Assembly: GCA_035493475.1 (NCBI GenBank)
Contig: DATJIF010000063.1
Span: forward strand, 157,267-221,266
Source of the DNA: Actinospica sp035493475
GTDB lineage: Bacteria > Actinomycetota > Actinomycetes > Streptomycetales > Catenulisporaceae
Direction of reading: 5' to 3'
Length of the DNA: 64,000 nt
Shown here in pieces: positions 25,526 through 34,711 of this stretch. Position 1 is the first letter of the stretch; each line of letters begins with the position of its first letter. The position numbers were made by a program, and so were the translations under genes. The notes below the pieces were generated by a model, which searched no databases, had not been told where the DNA came from, and saw nothing but the letters and a program-made list of their open reading frames with translations.

Positions 25526-26028
25526 CCGCCACTCCGCTTGCCGTCACCGACCCCGTCGGTGGCAACGTCAGACACGCCGTCGGCGTGCACACCGTCCTAA
25601 TCGACGATCAAGGCAGGATCCTTCTCGGTCAGCGCGCCGACTCGCTGCCGCTGGCCGGCGGGAAATGGTCGACCACGTGCGGAAACCTCGAACTCGAGTC
25701 CGCACCGGACGGCGCCGTACGCGAGGTGCGCGAAGAGATCGGGGTCGAGATCGATCCATTGAACCTCCGGTTCGCACACCTAACTCACTTCGTCAACGAC
25801 CAGGGCTTCGGGCCAGCCATGGCGCTGTTTTTCACCGCCCGGACCTGGATCGGCACCCCCCGGATCTGCGAGCCAGACAAATGCCAGCGCATCGGATGGT
25901 TCAGCTTCGACGACCTGCCACAGCCGATCGTGCCCTACGTCGAGAATGCGCTGACCGTGATCCGCGCAGGACTCAGCGACGACCAACTTTCCACGGCGTT
26001 CAGCGTCTTCGGGTGGCCTACCTCATGA
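25522..26028 (+). CDS. NUDIX hydrolase
   Basis: A 168-residue NUDIX protein whose box is CGNLELESAPDGAVREVREE then IGV, with E and REVREE conserved. The start HAVGVHTVLIDDQGRILLGQ is typical of the MutT/dNTPase group. ATG at 25522 overlaps the methyltransferase stop (ATGA). It could hydrolyse a triphosphate of the deazapurine product to prevent incorporation into nucleic acid (a house-cleaning role); this is inference. Confidence 0.85.
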   Translation: MTATPLAVTDPVGGNVRHAVGVHTVLIDDQGRILLGQRADSLPLAGGKWSTTCGNLELESAPDGAVREVREEIGVEIDPLNLRFAHLTHFVNDQGFGPAMALFFTARTWIGTPRICEPDKCQRIGWFSFDDLPQPIVPYVENALTVIRAGLSDDQLSTAFSVFGWPTS

Positions 26029-26171
26029 CCCTGCTATCGACCAATGGAGCCTCGGACGCAGTCATGGACTTCAGTGACCACTTGTGGCCCTACGAGGTTC
26101 TGCGCGTGTGCGAGTCCGGCGAGGCGTCAGCACCGGCTCCTTCGCTCGTGGCCACGTGGAAGGCACGATGA
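26025..26171 (+). CDS. Small unknown protein coupled to the NUDIX gene
   Basis: A 48-residue open frame that starts with ATGA overlapping the NUDIX stop and itself overlaps the next ATG (26168). The overlaps on both sides support translation, but no family, signal or motif is visible (DFSDHLWPYEVLRV is its only distinctive stretch). It could also be the remnant of a longer protein. Confidence 0.4.
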   Translation: MTLLSTNGASDAVMDFSDHLWPYEVLRVCESGEASAPAPSLVATWKAR

Positions 26172-26678
26172 CACCCCGCCGCCGCCAACTCGCGGCAATA
26201 GCGGGCTGCGTCGCCGTGGCATCGGCGGTCATTCTCGTCGCCGAGACGCAAGGAGATGGGTACCCGAGCCGCCAAACTGTACGCACCGCCTCCGTCAGCA
26301 TGATGAACAAACTACTGACGACGTCCGGGTTCACTGGCGCTCGTCAGATCTCCTGGGAAGACGCGGCGTGCGCGAGCGGGGACCACTCGAACGGGAGCTT
26401 CGCGATCACCGCGATTCTAGATCCGATTACCTCGGTCCAGGCCCACAGTCTTCACCGCCGCCCAAAGGTTGTGGACGGGCGTCAAACACTCGGTCTCCGA
26501 TGACACGGTTGAAGCCGGTATGCCAGTGCTATCCGCACAGGACGCTTCGTACAACCTCACGGTCACGACGAGTGGTCACGTCGCGGTCGTCATGATCGAG
26601 TCCTGCTATAGCGACCTCGCCCCCGCCACGCCGTCGTACACCGCGACGACGGTTCCCCCTGTGGTTCCCACATCGTGA
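26168..26678 (+). pseudogene. Frameshifted secreted/lipoprotein-like gene
   Basis: The first frame (ATG 26168) encodes an N-terminal signal-anchor (RRRQLAAIAGCVAVASAVIL) and a short extracellular domain, then degenerates after about residue 80 into arginine-rich text ending at 26503. A +1 shift between about 26421 and 26450 joins it to TVFTAAQRLWTGVKHSVSDD and IESCYSDLAP, which read as the rest of a small actinomycete exported protein with conserved C-terminal Cys. Either a true frameshift mutation or a sequencing error. No slippery sequence suggesting programmed shifting was seen. Confidence 0.5.
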
Positions 26679-26733
26679 ACCGCGGGTTTTATTCCACTTC
26701 CGTTTCGAACGAGGGAACGCTCGGGGGAACACC

Positions 26734-27735
26734 GTGATGCGTAAAGTCCTACGCGGCGCCCTTCTCGTTATCACCGTCCCATTCACTCCCTACATCGTCG
26801 TCGCCCTGTACGCCGCGGCATACGTCAGCAGGTTCCTGCTTAAATGCCCGTGGATCGCCGAGTTCATCATGCGGCGCCCCAAGGCCCGGCTCGACGAGCA
26901 GCGTGGGGTGATCCGGCCGGGAGTCGTTCAGCGTGGAGAGCCAATCTTGATCGATCACGCCGACGATTCCGCGCGTGTTCTCGCGGCTCAGCCGCTGCTA
27001 GATCGAGTGGCAGTCGACGGGCAGGTGGAACTGCTTCCGCTGGCGGTCCTCCACCTCTTCGCCCTCGGGGCCGTCTCCCGGGTGACGTTCGACGTCGAAG
27101 CGGCGCGCATCTGGTTCAGCCGCAGCCAAGAGGAGCGCGACGACGAAACACAGTCGGTGCTCTCCGGCTTCGCTGAGCGCGGCATTCTTCACCAATGCTC
27201 GGATTCAAGCCAGGAGCCGACGGGGCAGCACTACCGCCTTAGTCCTCCGCTCGGTCTGATCGTGGCCGCACGCACTCGGCCGTCTTTCATCCTGGCCTGT
27301 GAAGTTGAGAAGCACCCTCACCTGCGGGAGCCGGTCATCTACGGCGTGAGTGACCAGGCCAACTCCGTACAGGCGGTGGTGATCGAGTGGCCAGTGCGAC
27401 CACCGGAAGGACACGAGATCGGCCTTTCCCGCCTTGGGCCGTTCGGCCGCCTCAACCGCTACGTGCTTGCGACCGTCGATTGCGCGGCCGAGACCTTGGC
27501 GGAATGGGCCATGCTCCCCACGACGAAGCCACGGATCGGCAAGCAACCGGCTCGGGCGATCTCAATGTCCCGCCACGACGCTGGAGGTGATGCGATGAGA
27601 GCGAGGATCGCAGTCCGCGGCGACGGCACTCATGCGCGTCTCGTAGCTTGCTCCGAAGCCGGGGCAGACGTACCCGCCGAGTATGACCGGCAAAGTTTGG
27701 CGGATGCCATCCGCGTCATGCTGAGTCTCCGATAG
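26734..27735 (+). CDS. Membrane-anchored protein of unknown function
   Basis: A 333-residue protein with one N-terminal membrane helix (about residues 8-32) and a soluble mixed alpha/beta remainder, no recognised domain. Features are LAVLHLFALGAVSRVTFDVE and YGVSDQANSVQAVVIEWPVR. GTG 26734 (or ATG 26737) follows a purine-rich GGGGGAAC. It lies between the frameshifted gene and small membrane proteins in an accessory stretch with no clear operon partner. Confidence 0.6.
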   Translation: MMRKVLRGALLVITVPFTPYIVVALYAAAYVSRFLLKCPWIAEFIMRRPKARLDEQRGVIRPGVVQRGEPILIDHADDSARVLAAQPLLDRVAVDGQVELLPLAVLHLFALGAVSRVTFDVEAARIWFSRSQEERDDETQSVLSGFAERGILHQCSDSSQEPTGQHYRLSPPLGLIVAARTRPSFILACEVEKHPHLREPVIYGVSDQANSVQAVVIEWPVRPPEGHEIGLSRLGPFGRLNRYVLATVDCAAETLAEWAMLPTTKPRIGKQPARAISMSRHDAGGDAMRARIAVRGDGTHARLVACSEAGADVPAEYDRQSLADAIRVMLSLR

Positions 27736-27922
27736 CCGTGACTTCTCACGCCTCGCATGCCAGCGGACCTCATCAGCTAACGCATCCATGCTCGCTTCGC
27801 AGCCACACCACACGTCAATCCCGCTCGCGCCGCCCTCTGCCCAAACCCGCTGAATCTGGCACTCCCCGCGGTGCCGTTCCCGCCCGGCAATTAGACCGGG
27901 CCGAAAACTCATCAAGAGGCAA

Positions 27923-28342
27923 GTGATGTACACACCCTCGCCCACTGCACATGAGCGCATGCCGCACGATCGGCAACCGGCCGCTGAGCCTGAGCGCAGC
28001 CGACGATGGCAGCTCATCTGGACCGTGCTGCTCTTCGTGATAGCCGGCCTCGTCATCATGACCGACGCCATCGTGTGGTTCGCGGCGGGATGGGCCTCAG
28101 TCGATGGGGACGTCGGAGTACCACCGACCCCGAGCGCCACCGACGAGGTCGACCTGTGCGGCATCCCCACTCTCGCCGCAGCGATCATCACGCTCTCGGC
28201 CCCGCTCGCCGTGCTCGTCACCTCACGCCGGAATACGGAGCGAACCACGTACGTGGCCCGCTGGGTCGCCGTGACCGCAATCGCGGTCGGCCTGCTCGGA
28301 TTCGCCGCAGGAGCCTCCGTGATTCAGAACCCCGGGGGATGA
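27923..28342 (+). CDS. Three-helix membrane protein, unknown
   Basis: A 139-residue membrane protein with helices at about 30-54 (LIWTVLLFVIAGLVIMTDAI), 80-98 and 111-132, and a polar basic N-terminus. GTG 27923 (ATG 27926 alternative) follows AGAGGCA. No family is recognised. The 187 bp before it contain no convincing gene. Confidence 0.5.
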   Translation: MMYTPSPTAHERMPHDRQPAAEPERSRRWQLIWTVLLFVIAGLVIMTDAIVWFAAGWASVDGDVGVPPTPSATDEVDLCGIPTLAAAIITLSAPLAVLVTSRRNTERTTYVARWVAVTAIAVGLLGFAAGASVIQNPGG

Positions 28343-28469
28343 CCTCGCGCGGTCGACTCACGCCGCCGATCCCGTCGGCTCCACCCGATATGGCTGCCCA
28401 TAGCTGCCGACCGGCGGCAATCCACGACTCCCGCCGCAGTGACGACTGCGGCCGACTGGAAACACTGAA

Positions 28470-28727
28470 ATGTCACAGACAGACCAAGACGCACAGCTCA
28501 CCGCAAGCGAATGGAGGAAGGCCTCGGCCTGCTACTTCGCCTGGATGGTCGGCGTCGAAGCCGCGATCGGAGCGCCGATCGGCTACCTCGCCGTGGACCT
28601 GCCAGGCCCGTGGCTCGGCATGATGGTGCTCGCCGTCGTGATCCCTGAGCGGTTCGAGCCGCAATTCGTGCGCCGCCAGGGTGAGCGTTTGTTCGGGTTC
28701 GAGTACTGGAAGCCGATCGATCGATGA
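28470..28727 (+). CDS. Small protein of unknown function
   Basis: An 85-residue protein with a hydrophobic centre (FAWMVGVEAAIGAPIGYLAV and LGMMVLAVVIP) that could be one or two membrane segments, and a basic, aromatic tail (QGERLFGFEYWKPIDR). Stop and next start overlap (ATGA, 28724-28727), suggesting a two-gene unit with the following membrane protein. Confidence 0.5.
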   Translation: MSQTDQDAQLTASEWRKASACYFAWMVGVEAAIGAPIGYLAVDLPGPWLGMMVLAVVIPERFEPQFVRRQGERLFGFEYWKPIDR

Positions 28728-29092
28728 CGAGCCCACTGTCTGATATGCGTGTCGGTACCACACCCAACGTGCGGGACCACTTCGCCGAGCGGATCGAGGC
28801 GTGGCTCTGCGATCTGCGCCGCGCGGTGATCCGATCCACGCTCTTTCTGCTGGCGCTGCTGGGCGCATTCAGTTTCCTTCTAGACTCGGGCGACTGCGTC
28901 GATCTCTGGCTAGGCCTGGGCTGCGTGGGTATCGCGGTGTGGCACTTCGGGGCTCTTGTGCTGATCTGGCGGGCTCAGACTCCGTGGATACGCCAGTTCA
29001 CGGCCTCGTGTGTCAGCACACTTATAGCGTTCCTCCTGCTCTGGGTGTCCCTGGTCATGCTCTTATGCGCCGTTGTCGGGGGTGGATCGTGA
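28724..29092 (+). CDS. Membrane protein of unknown function
   Basis: A 122-residue protein with three likely membrane helices (about 36-52, 62-81 and 89-117) and a cytoplasmic basic segment. Coupled by ATGA overlap to the preceding small gene. No recognised family. The 234-bp gap after it leads into the RHS toxin operon and should hold that operon's promoter. Confidence 0.5.
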   Translation: MTSPLSDMRVGTTPNVRDHFAERIEAWLCDLRRAVIRSTLFLLALLGAFSFLLDSGDCVDLWLGLGCVGIAVWHFGALVLIWRAQTPWIRQFTASCVSTLIAFLLLWVSLVMLLCAVVGGGS

Positions 29093-29326
29093 CCCGCAAC
29101 GAGTTCCGCGCACGCGCCCGGGGCGCCGCAATCCCGGTCGGTTCGGCCGGGCGGACCTTGTCCGAACGGGAGCCAGCGCATTGCTGGCGCCGTGACCGGG
29201 TATGTCGTTGTGGGGCGATCTGTGCCCTGATACTCTCGCCGCGTCGATGGGGGTACGGCGGGCAGCGGGGCGGTTGCCGAGAGTTGTGCCCGGAGTGGCA
29301 TGCACTGTTTGGGGAGGGTGGTGGCG

Positions 29327-30034
29327 GTGGCTATCGAGTTGCCAAGTGAAGTCGCGCAGTTTCTGAACTTCATCGGGGTGCCGTGGATCAACATCAACGA
29401 GGACAAGGTCCGGGAGTTCGCATCGCACGTGCGTGACTTCGGGTCCAACATTCAGGACGCGCACGACGGTGCGTCTGCGACGCTCACCCAGCTAGGGTCC
29501 GGATACCAGGGGGCCGCGTACGAGGCGCTGATGCGGATGTGGGGGAACAAGTCCACGACGCACGTGAACGAACTGGTCGAGGGCTGCCACATCCTCGCCG
29601 GTGCCCTGGACGCGGGCGCTGACTTCATCGTCGCACAGAAATGGGCGTGCATCGGCGAGCTGACCGGAATGGCCATCGCGTTCCTCGCGGATCAGGCCGC
29701 AGCGGTGGTTACGTTCGGGGCTTCGGAAGCGGCTATGCCGTTGATCGAAGAGGGGGCGACGAAGCTGATGGAGTTCGCCGAGCAGCAGCTCGAGCAGTAC
29801 ATCATCGGCGAAATTCTGAACGTGGCGCTGCAACCGCTGATGGCGAAGATCGAGAACCTGGTGCAGGGCCTGTTGCTCGGCGGCGGCGGGGAGGGCGTGG
29901 CCGGTCCGAGCTTCGAGGTGGACATGGCACACATCGAGACGCACGGGGAGCTGATGCGCTCGCACGCCGAGACCGTCTCAGGACACGTCGCCACCTTTAC
30001 TTCGAATGTGCGTGGATTGGACTTCAGCTCGTGA
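29327..30034 (+). CDS. WXG100-like/ESX-type N-terminal partner of the RHS toxin
   Basis: A 235-residue protein whose first 110 residues form a WXG100-like helical hairpin (TLTQLGSGYQGAAYEALMRMWG, with MWG at the turn), the export-partner type seen in type VII secretion operons. A hydrophobic helix (about 100-140) and a second helical domain follow, ending with a repeat of the ESX-like segment (HIETHGELMRSHAETVSGHV). Start chosen at GTG 29327 because GGGGAGG (29311-29317) precedes it; ATG 29300 and GTG 29318 also lie in frame. Overlaps the toxin gene by 4 bp, so the two products likely act as exporter adaptor and toxin. Confidence 0.7.
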   Translation: MAIELPSEVAQFLNFIGVPWININEDKVREFASHVRDFGSNIQDAHDGASATLTQLGSGYQGAAYEALMRMWGNKSTTHVNELVEGCHILAGALDAGADFIVAQKWACIGELTGMAIAFLADQAAAVVTFGASEAAMPLIEEGATKLMEFAEQQLEQYIIGEILNVALQPLMAKIENLVQGLLLGGGGEGVAGPSFEVDMAHIETHGELMRSHAETVSGHVATFTSNVRGLDFSS

Positions 30035-33000
30035 GTGACCTCGGTCAGATCGTCAAGACGGCCGCCGACGACGCGGCTGAGGGTGGGGAGAAAGCGGGCA
30101 AGGCGATCCTCGAACACTACGAGGGGATCGGCAGTGAACTGAAGGCGGCGGCCGGCCGGTACCGCGGAGTCGAAGGGGACGCCGAGAAGGGCTTCACCTC
30201 CATCGAGCAGCAGGGTGCGCAGGAGGCGGAGTCTGCGGCCAGCAACGTTGGGCACGCGGCCGAGAACGCCGCTGCTTCGGTGCGCGGCGAGAGCGCAGCA
30301 GCGGAGTCCGAGGCCCAGTCGCTCGCCTCCGAGACGGAAGCCGAGCAGGCTGAGGACGCGCACATCGACGGTGAGGGCGGGGAGAGCGACGACCCGGTCG
30401 ACGTCGTGACGGGCGAGATGTACCTGCCGCAGACCGACCTCGTACTCCCCGGTGTACTCCCGTTCGCGTTGGAGCGCCGCCACGGCTCGGGATATCGGCG
30501 CGGCCGGATCTTCGGCACATCGTGGTCCTCGACGCTCGACCAGCGCATCGAAATCGACGCGGACGGAATCCACTACGCGGGGCCAGATGGTCGCGTACTG
30601 CACTTCCCGATCCCGACCGTGCACGGCCAGAAGGTGCTCGCGTCCTTCGGCCCGCGCTGGCGGTTGTCCTGGGACCGGGCCGCGGGCCATGACGAGATAC
30701 GCATCGAACAGAGGGAGCTCGAACGGACGCTGCTGTTCCTGCCTGGCGAGACGCCGAAGACATGTCGGCCGCTCTCGGCCGTGGTGGATCGCGGTGGGAA
30801 CCGGGTCACCTTCATCTACGACGCCGAGGGCGTGCCGACCGACGTCTATCACTCCGGCGGCTACCACCTGCGTATCTCCTCGATCTCGACGCGCGGCGGG
30901 ACCCGGATCTCCTCGGTCAAGCTGGCCGATCCGGCGGGCGGGGCGGACCTGCCGGTGCGCGAGTTCCGGTATGACATGGCCGGGCGGCTGATTGGGACCT
31001 ATCACCCGGATTCCGCTCTGCCGTTCGTGTTCGACTACGACGAGCACGACCGGATCACGAAGTGGACCGATCGCAACGGCCACTGGTACCAGTACTCCTA
31101 CCGCGCCGACGGCCGGGTCGCCTCGGCGCACGGGGCGGGCGGCTTCTACGACGTCGAGTTCGACTACGACCTCGCGGCGCGCACGACCACGATGACCGAC
31201 GGACTCGGCCACGCGCGCACCTACCACTGGAACGCGCTCGGGCAGACCACGCGTATGGTCGATCCGCTCGGCGGGGAGCGGCGTACCGAACAGGACCGGT
31301 TCGGGCACGTTCTCTCGAACACCGACCCGCTCGGCCGGACCACGACGATCGCACGCAACGCGTTCGGCGACCCGGTGCGGATCGTGAACGCGGACGGTTC
31401 GGGCAGCGTCATCGACTACGACGAGCACCGGCTTCCGCAGCGCGCCGCGCACTCCGACGGGCGCGCCTGGACGTACGAGCACGGCCCGCACGGCAAGGTC
31501 ACCTCGATCACCGACCCGGTCGGGGCGGTGATCCGGTTCGAGTACACCGAGCACGGCCATCTGATCCGCACGGTCGACGCGCTCGGCGCCGCCACCGAGT
31601 ACGTGTGCGACAAGGCCGGCCTGCCGATCCGGGCGACCGACGCGCTCGGGGCGGTCACCGCCCTGCGCCGTGACCCGTTCGGCCGGATCATCGAGATCAC
31701 CGACCCGCTCGGTGCGCGCACAGCGTACGAGTGGTCGGTCGGCGGACGCTTGCTGCGCACCGTGCTGCCGGACGGCGCCGAGGAACGCTGGGTCTACGAC
31801 GCGGAAGGCAACGTCGTCCAAGGGACCAGCGCGAGTGGCGCGTCCACCGCGTTCACCTACGGGCCCTTCGACGTGCACACCTCCCGCACCGACCCGGACG
31901 GCACGGTCTACCACTTCGCCTACGACACCGCGCTCAACCTAATATCCGTGACCGGGCCGACCGGCCTGACCTGGACCTACGAGCACGACGATGCCGGGCG
32001 GATGGTCGCCGAGACCGACTTCAACGGCCGCCGAATCGACTACACCCTGGACGCGGCCGGCCAACTGGTCGCCCGCGGCGGCCCCGAGGGACCGATCGAA
32101 TACGAGCGAGACCTGCTCGGCCGCCTCGTCGAGCATCGCGCCGACGGCCGCTCCACCAGGCTGACCTACGGGACGGCAGGACAACTGGTCTGCGCCGAGA
32201 GCCCCGAGTCTGTCCTCGAATACGTCCTCGACCCGCTCGGCCGGATCCTGAGCGAAACCGTCGACGGACGCACTCTGACCCACGCGTACGACCCGACTGG
32301 ACGCCGGATCGAGCGTACGACGCCGAGTGGGATCACGACCCGCTGGACCTACGACGCGACCGGGCAACCGACCGCGATGACCGGCACCGCCGGCACACTC
32401 GCGTTCGGCTACGACGCGGCCGGACGCGAAACAGCCCGCCTGCTCGGCCCCGGCGCGCTCGCCGGCCGCACCTACGACATCGCCGGACGGCCGAGGACCG
32501 AAGGCATCTGGTCCTACCCCGGGCAGGACGCCGCGGCCCCGGCCGAGGGAACCGTCCCGGTCCAGGTGCAGGCGCGGATCTTCGAATTCCTGCCTGACGG
32601 CACTCCGACCCGGATCCAGGACGCCCTGCGCGGCGAACGCGACTTCGAAACCGATCCCGCCGGCCGCGTCACCGGGATCACTGCCGCCACGTGGCAGGCT
32701 TTCTACGCCTACGACGCGCTCGGCAACCTCGCCGCTGCGCGCGACACCTCCGACCCGGACCTTCCCGACGGCCCGCGCGAGGTCACCGGCACCCGCATTC
32801 ACCGCGCCGGGAACGAAAGCCTCGAACGCGATGCGGCCGGACGCGTCGTTCGCCGCATCCGCCGAACCATCTCAGGGCAGGTCAAGACCGTCGCCTACAG
32901 GTGGGACGCGGAGAACCGGCTGACCGGTGCCACGCTGCCGGACGGCACGGTCTGGACGTATCAGTACGACCCGATCGGTCGGCGTACCGGGAAATCCCGT

Positions 33001-33975
33001 CTCGGACCGGACGGCGCGATCGCCGAGACGACCACCTTCGCCTGGGACGGCCCGCGCCTGGTCGAGGAGACCCGGACCGACCCGGTCGGCACCACGACCG
33101 TACGCACCTGGGATCACCAGCCCGGCGAATTCACCCCGCTCGCCCAGACCCGCCGCAGTTGGGCCGCCGACGCGCCCCAGCAGGTGATCGACGCCGAGTT
33201 CCACGCCATCATCACCGACCTCGTCGGCGCCCCCACCGAACTGATCGCCCCGGACGGAACCCTCGCCTGGCGCACCGTCACCGGTCTGTGGGGCAACACC
33301 ACGACGGCTCCGAACAGCACCGCCGAATGCCCGCTGCGCTTCCCCGGGCAGTACCACGACGAGGAAACAGGCCTCGACTACAACCTCAACCGCTACTACG
33401 ACCCCGCCCTCGGCGCATACCTCACGTCCGATCCGCTCGGTCTGGCAGCGTCACCGAACGACACCGCGTACGTCGGCAACCCGCTGATCTCCTACGACCC
33501 GCTCGGCCTGTTCTCCTGTCCGAAGCAAGTCCAGCAGGAGCTGGCGCAGTTCCGGCAGCAGACGAACATGAAGTCCGTCGCCCAGGAGGACGCCGACATC
33601 GCCGCGCAGAAGGCCCGCGGTGTCAAACGGCCCAAGGGCGCAAGCACTGTCGGCAAGATGGAGTTCGACGGCGGACGCGACCCGGTCTACGGAATCCAAG
33701 GCCAGCTCCCGGAACGCACCGCCGCCTACCCCGGCAAGGGCAACCACCTGACCGCCACCTCCTTCCAAGACCACGCCGAAGGAGATATGGCCTACCAAGC
33801 CAAACAACTCGGATACTCGGGCGGCAGCGCAGAGCTCCACACGGACCGGCCCACCTGCGGCTTCTGCGAGAGCTCCATGCGCGGATACGCCGAATACCTG
33901 AACCTCGACAAGATCACCGTGTACGGCCCAGACGGACTGATCGGAATCTGGGACCAAACCGGTAGGATCGGCTAG
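30031..33975 (+). CDS. RHS/YD-repeat polymorphic toxin with DddA-like deaminase tip
   Basis: A 1314-residue toxin. Residues 1-125 are an Ala/Glu-rich helical N-terminus suited to type VII export; DUF6531 follows (DPVDVVTGEMYLPQTDLVLP); about 300-1130 is an array of YD/RHS repeats (for example DPLGRTTTIARNAFGDPVRI) that forms a cocoon; the RHS core ends with LNRYYDPALGAYLTSDPLGL. After SYDPLGLF comes a deaminase-fold tip: H1248-A-E1250 (zinc His and proton-shuttle Glu) and C1276-G-F-C1279 within PTCGFCESSM, the HAE...CGFC pattern of SCP1.201-like/DddA-type deaminases, which act on cytosine in DNA. The GTG start overlaps the upstream stop. An immunity candidate follows. Confidence 0.85.
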   Translation: MSDLGQIVKTAADDAAEGGEKAGKAILEHYEGIGSELKAAAGRYRGVEGDAEKGFTSIEQQGAQEAESAASNVGHAAENAAASVRGESAAAESEAQSLASETEAEQAEDAHIDGEGGESDDPVDVVTGEMYLPQTDLVLPGVLPFALERRHGSGYRRGRIFGTSWSSTLDQRIEIDADGIHYAGPDGRVLHFPIPTVHGQKVLASFGPRWRLSWDRAAGHDEIRIEQRELERTLLFLPGETPKTCRPLSAVVDRGGNRVTFIYDAEGVPTDVYHSGGYHLRISSISTRGGTRISSVKLADPAGGADLPVREFRYDMAGRLIGTYHPDSALPFVFDYDEHDRITKWTDRNGHWYQYSYRADGRVASAHGAGGFYDVEFDYDLAARTTTMTDGLGHARTYHWNALGQTTRMVDPLGGERRTEQDRFGHVLSNTDPLGRTTTIARNAFGDPVRIVNADGSGSVIDYDEHRLPQRAAHSDGRAWTYEHGPHGKVTSITDPVGAVIRFEYTEHGHLIRTVDALGAATEYVCDKAGLPIRATDALGAVTALRRDPFGRIIEITDPLGARTAYEWSVGGRLLRTVLPDGAEERWVYDAEGNVVQGTSASGASTAFTYGPFDVHTSRTDPDGTVYHFAYDTALNLISVTGPTGLTWTYEHDDAGRMVAETDFNGRRIDYTLDAAGQLVARGGPEGPIEYERDLLGRLVEHRADGRSTRLTYGTAGQLVCAESPESVLEYVLDPLGRILSETVDGRTLTHAYDPTGRRIERTTPSGITTRWTYDATGQPTAMTGTAGTLAFGYDAAGRETARLLGPGALAGRTYDIAGRPRTEGIWSYPGQDAAAPAEGTVPVQVQARIFEFLPDGTPTRIQDALRGERDFETDPAGRVTGITAATWQAFYAYDALGNLAAARDTSDPDLPDGPREVTGTRIHRAGNESLERDAAGRVVRRIRRTISGQVKTVAYRWDAENRLTGATLPDGTVWTYQYDPIGRRTGKSRLGPDGAIAETTTFAWDGPRLVEETRTDPVGTTTVRTWDHQPGEFTPLAQTRRSWAADAPQQVIDAEFHAIITDLVGAPTELIAPDGTLAWRTVTGLWGNTTTAPNSTAECPLRFPGQYHDEETGLDYNLNRYYDPALGAYLTSDPLGLAASPNDTAYVGNPLISYDPLGLFSCPKQVQQELAQFRQQTNMKSVAQEDADIAAQKARGVKRPKGASTVGKMEFDGGRDPVYGIQGQLPERTAAYPGKGNHLTATSFQDHAEGDMAYQAKQLGYSGGSAELHTDRPTCGFCESSMRGYAEYLNLDKITVYGPDGLIGIWDQTGRIG

Positions 33976-34018
33976 CGTCCCGCGGCAACCCGCACTACAC
34001 CCACCTGGGAGAACGCAC

Positions 34019-34393
34019 GTGGACTACACCGTCGAGACCTTCATCCCGCACACCAAGGCGGCGGCCACCGAAGCCGACCTGCCCGAGGTGTACGCGAAAC
34101 TCAGCGAGGCCGCCTCCGCCACCGTGAAGTGGGCGGCTGACCAGGACAACGGCCTTCTCGTCGCGGTCGGTGACGACTACTCCTACATCACCCTCCAACA
34201 CGACGGCGACTTCTACGCCCTCACCGTCCCCGTCGAAGAGGACGACGAGGAAGACGACGTCCTGCTCATCGGCGGCGTCGACACCACGATCCCCAGAAAC
34301 CAGATCGCCCCCCGCGAACTCGGCCTCACCGTCCTGCGGAAGGCCCCGGACATCCCCGGACTGCTCACCGAGTACACGTGGGAAGATCAGTAG
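34019..34393 (+). CDS. Imm1-like immunity protein for the deaminase toxin
   Basis: A 124-residue acidic protein (EEDDEEDDVLLIGG) starting 43 bp after the toxin gene, the position of the immunity gene in RHS operons. A small alpha/beta fold and pattern VKWAADQDNGLLVAVGDDYS with LIGGVDTTIPRNQIAPRE resemble Imm1, a family often found with SCP1.201-like deaminases in actinobacteria. GTG 34019 follows GGGAGAACGCAC. Family assignment is from memory and position; the immunity role is strongly supported by context. Confidence 0.7.
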   Translation: MDYTVETFIPHTKAAATEADLPEVYAKLSEAASATVKWAADQDNGLLVAVGDDYSYITLQHDGDFYALTVPVEEDDEEDDVLLIGGVDTTIPRNQIAPRELGLTVLRKAPDIPGLLTEYTWEDQ

Positions 34394-34711
34394 TTGCGTA
34401 TCGGTCGCGCGTATCTCGCGTTGGGGTGCCAAAGGTCGAAGGGCTCGTAGCTCGAGGATTGTGCCGTAGCTACGTACTGATGACGAACGCCCGTTTGACC
34501 GGCAGCTCTGAGGCCGAGATCATCCAGCGTCTGCGTGCGGTGGGTGTCGACCATCCGCTTGGTTCGGATCGAACCGCATCGGCGTTGTTGTCTTCACCCG
34601 AGGTGGTGACCACTACGCGACCGCCTGGCTTGGGCCGTACTGCTACATGGACCGTTAGCTCTCGGGCCACAGGCTCGATGACGCAGCTCACGCGATTCTG
34701 ATGCCCATTGC
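34394..34711. other. Intergenic region without a supported gene
   Basis: These 318 bp separate the convergent immunity and membrane-protein genes. A short palindrome, GGTTCG GAT CGAACC at 34561-34575, is the only structure noticed and may be a terminator. Open frames here lack ribosome sites and recognisable protein content. Confidence 0.4.

Noticed and set aside
27738..27926. 62-residue open frame
   Set aside because: No ribosome site, Ser/Arg-rich shadow-like composition.
28801..29349. Possible small coupled gene after the membrane protein
   Set aside because: Sequence is Arg/Gly/Cys-rich low-complexity, no motif and no ribosome site; more likely promoter region of the toxin operon.
29692..31914. 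740-codon minus-strand open frame within the RHS gene
   Set aside because: It is the complement of YD repeats with biased GC third positions; no ribosome site or protein features.
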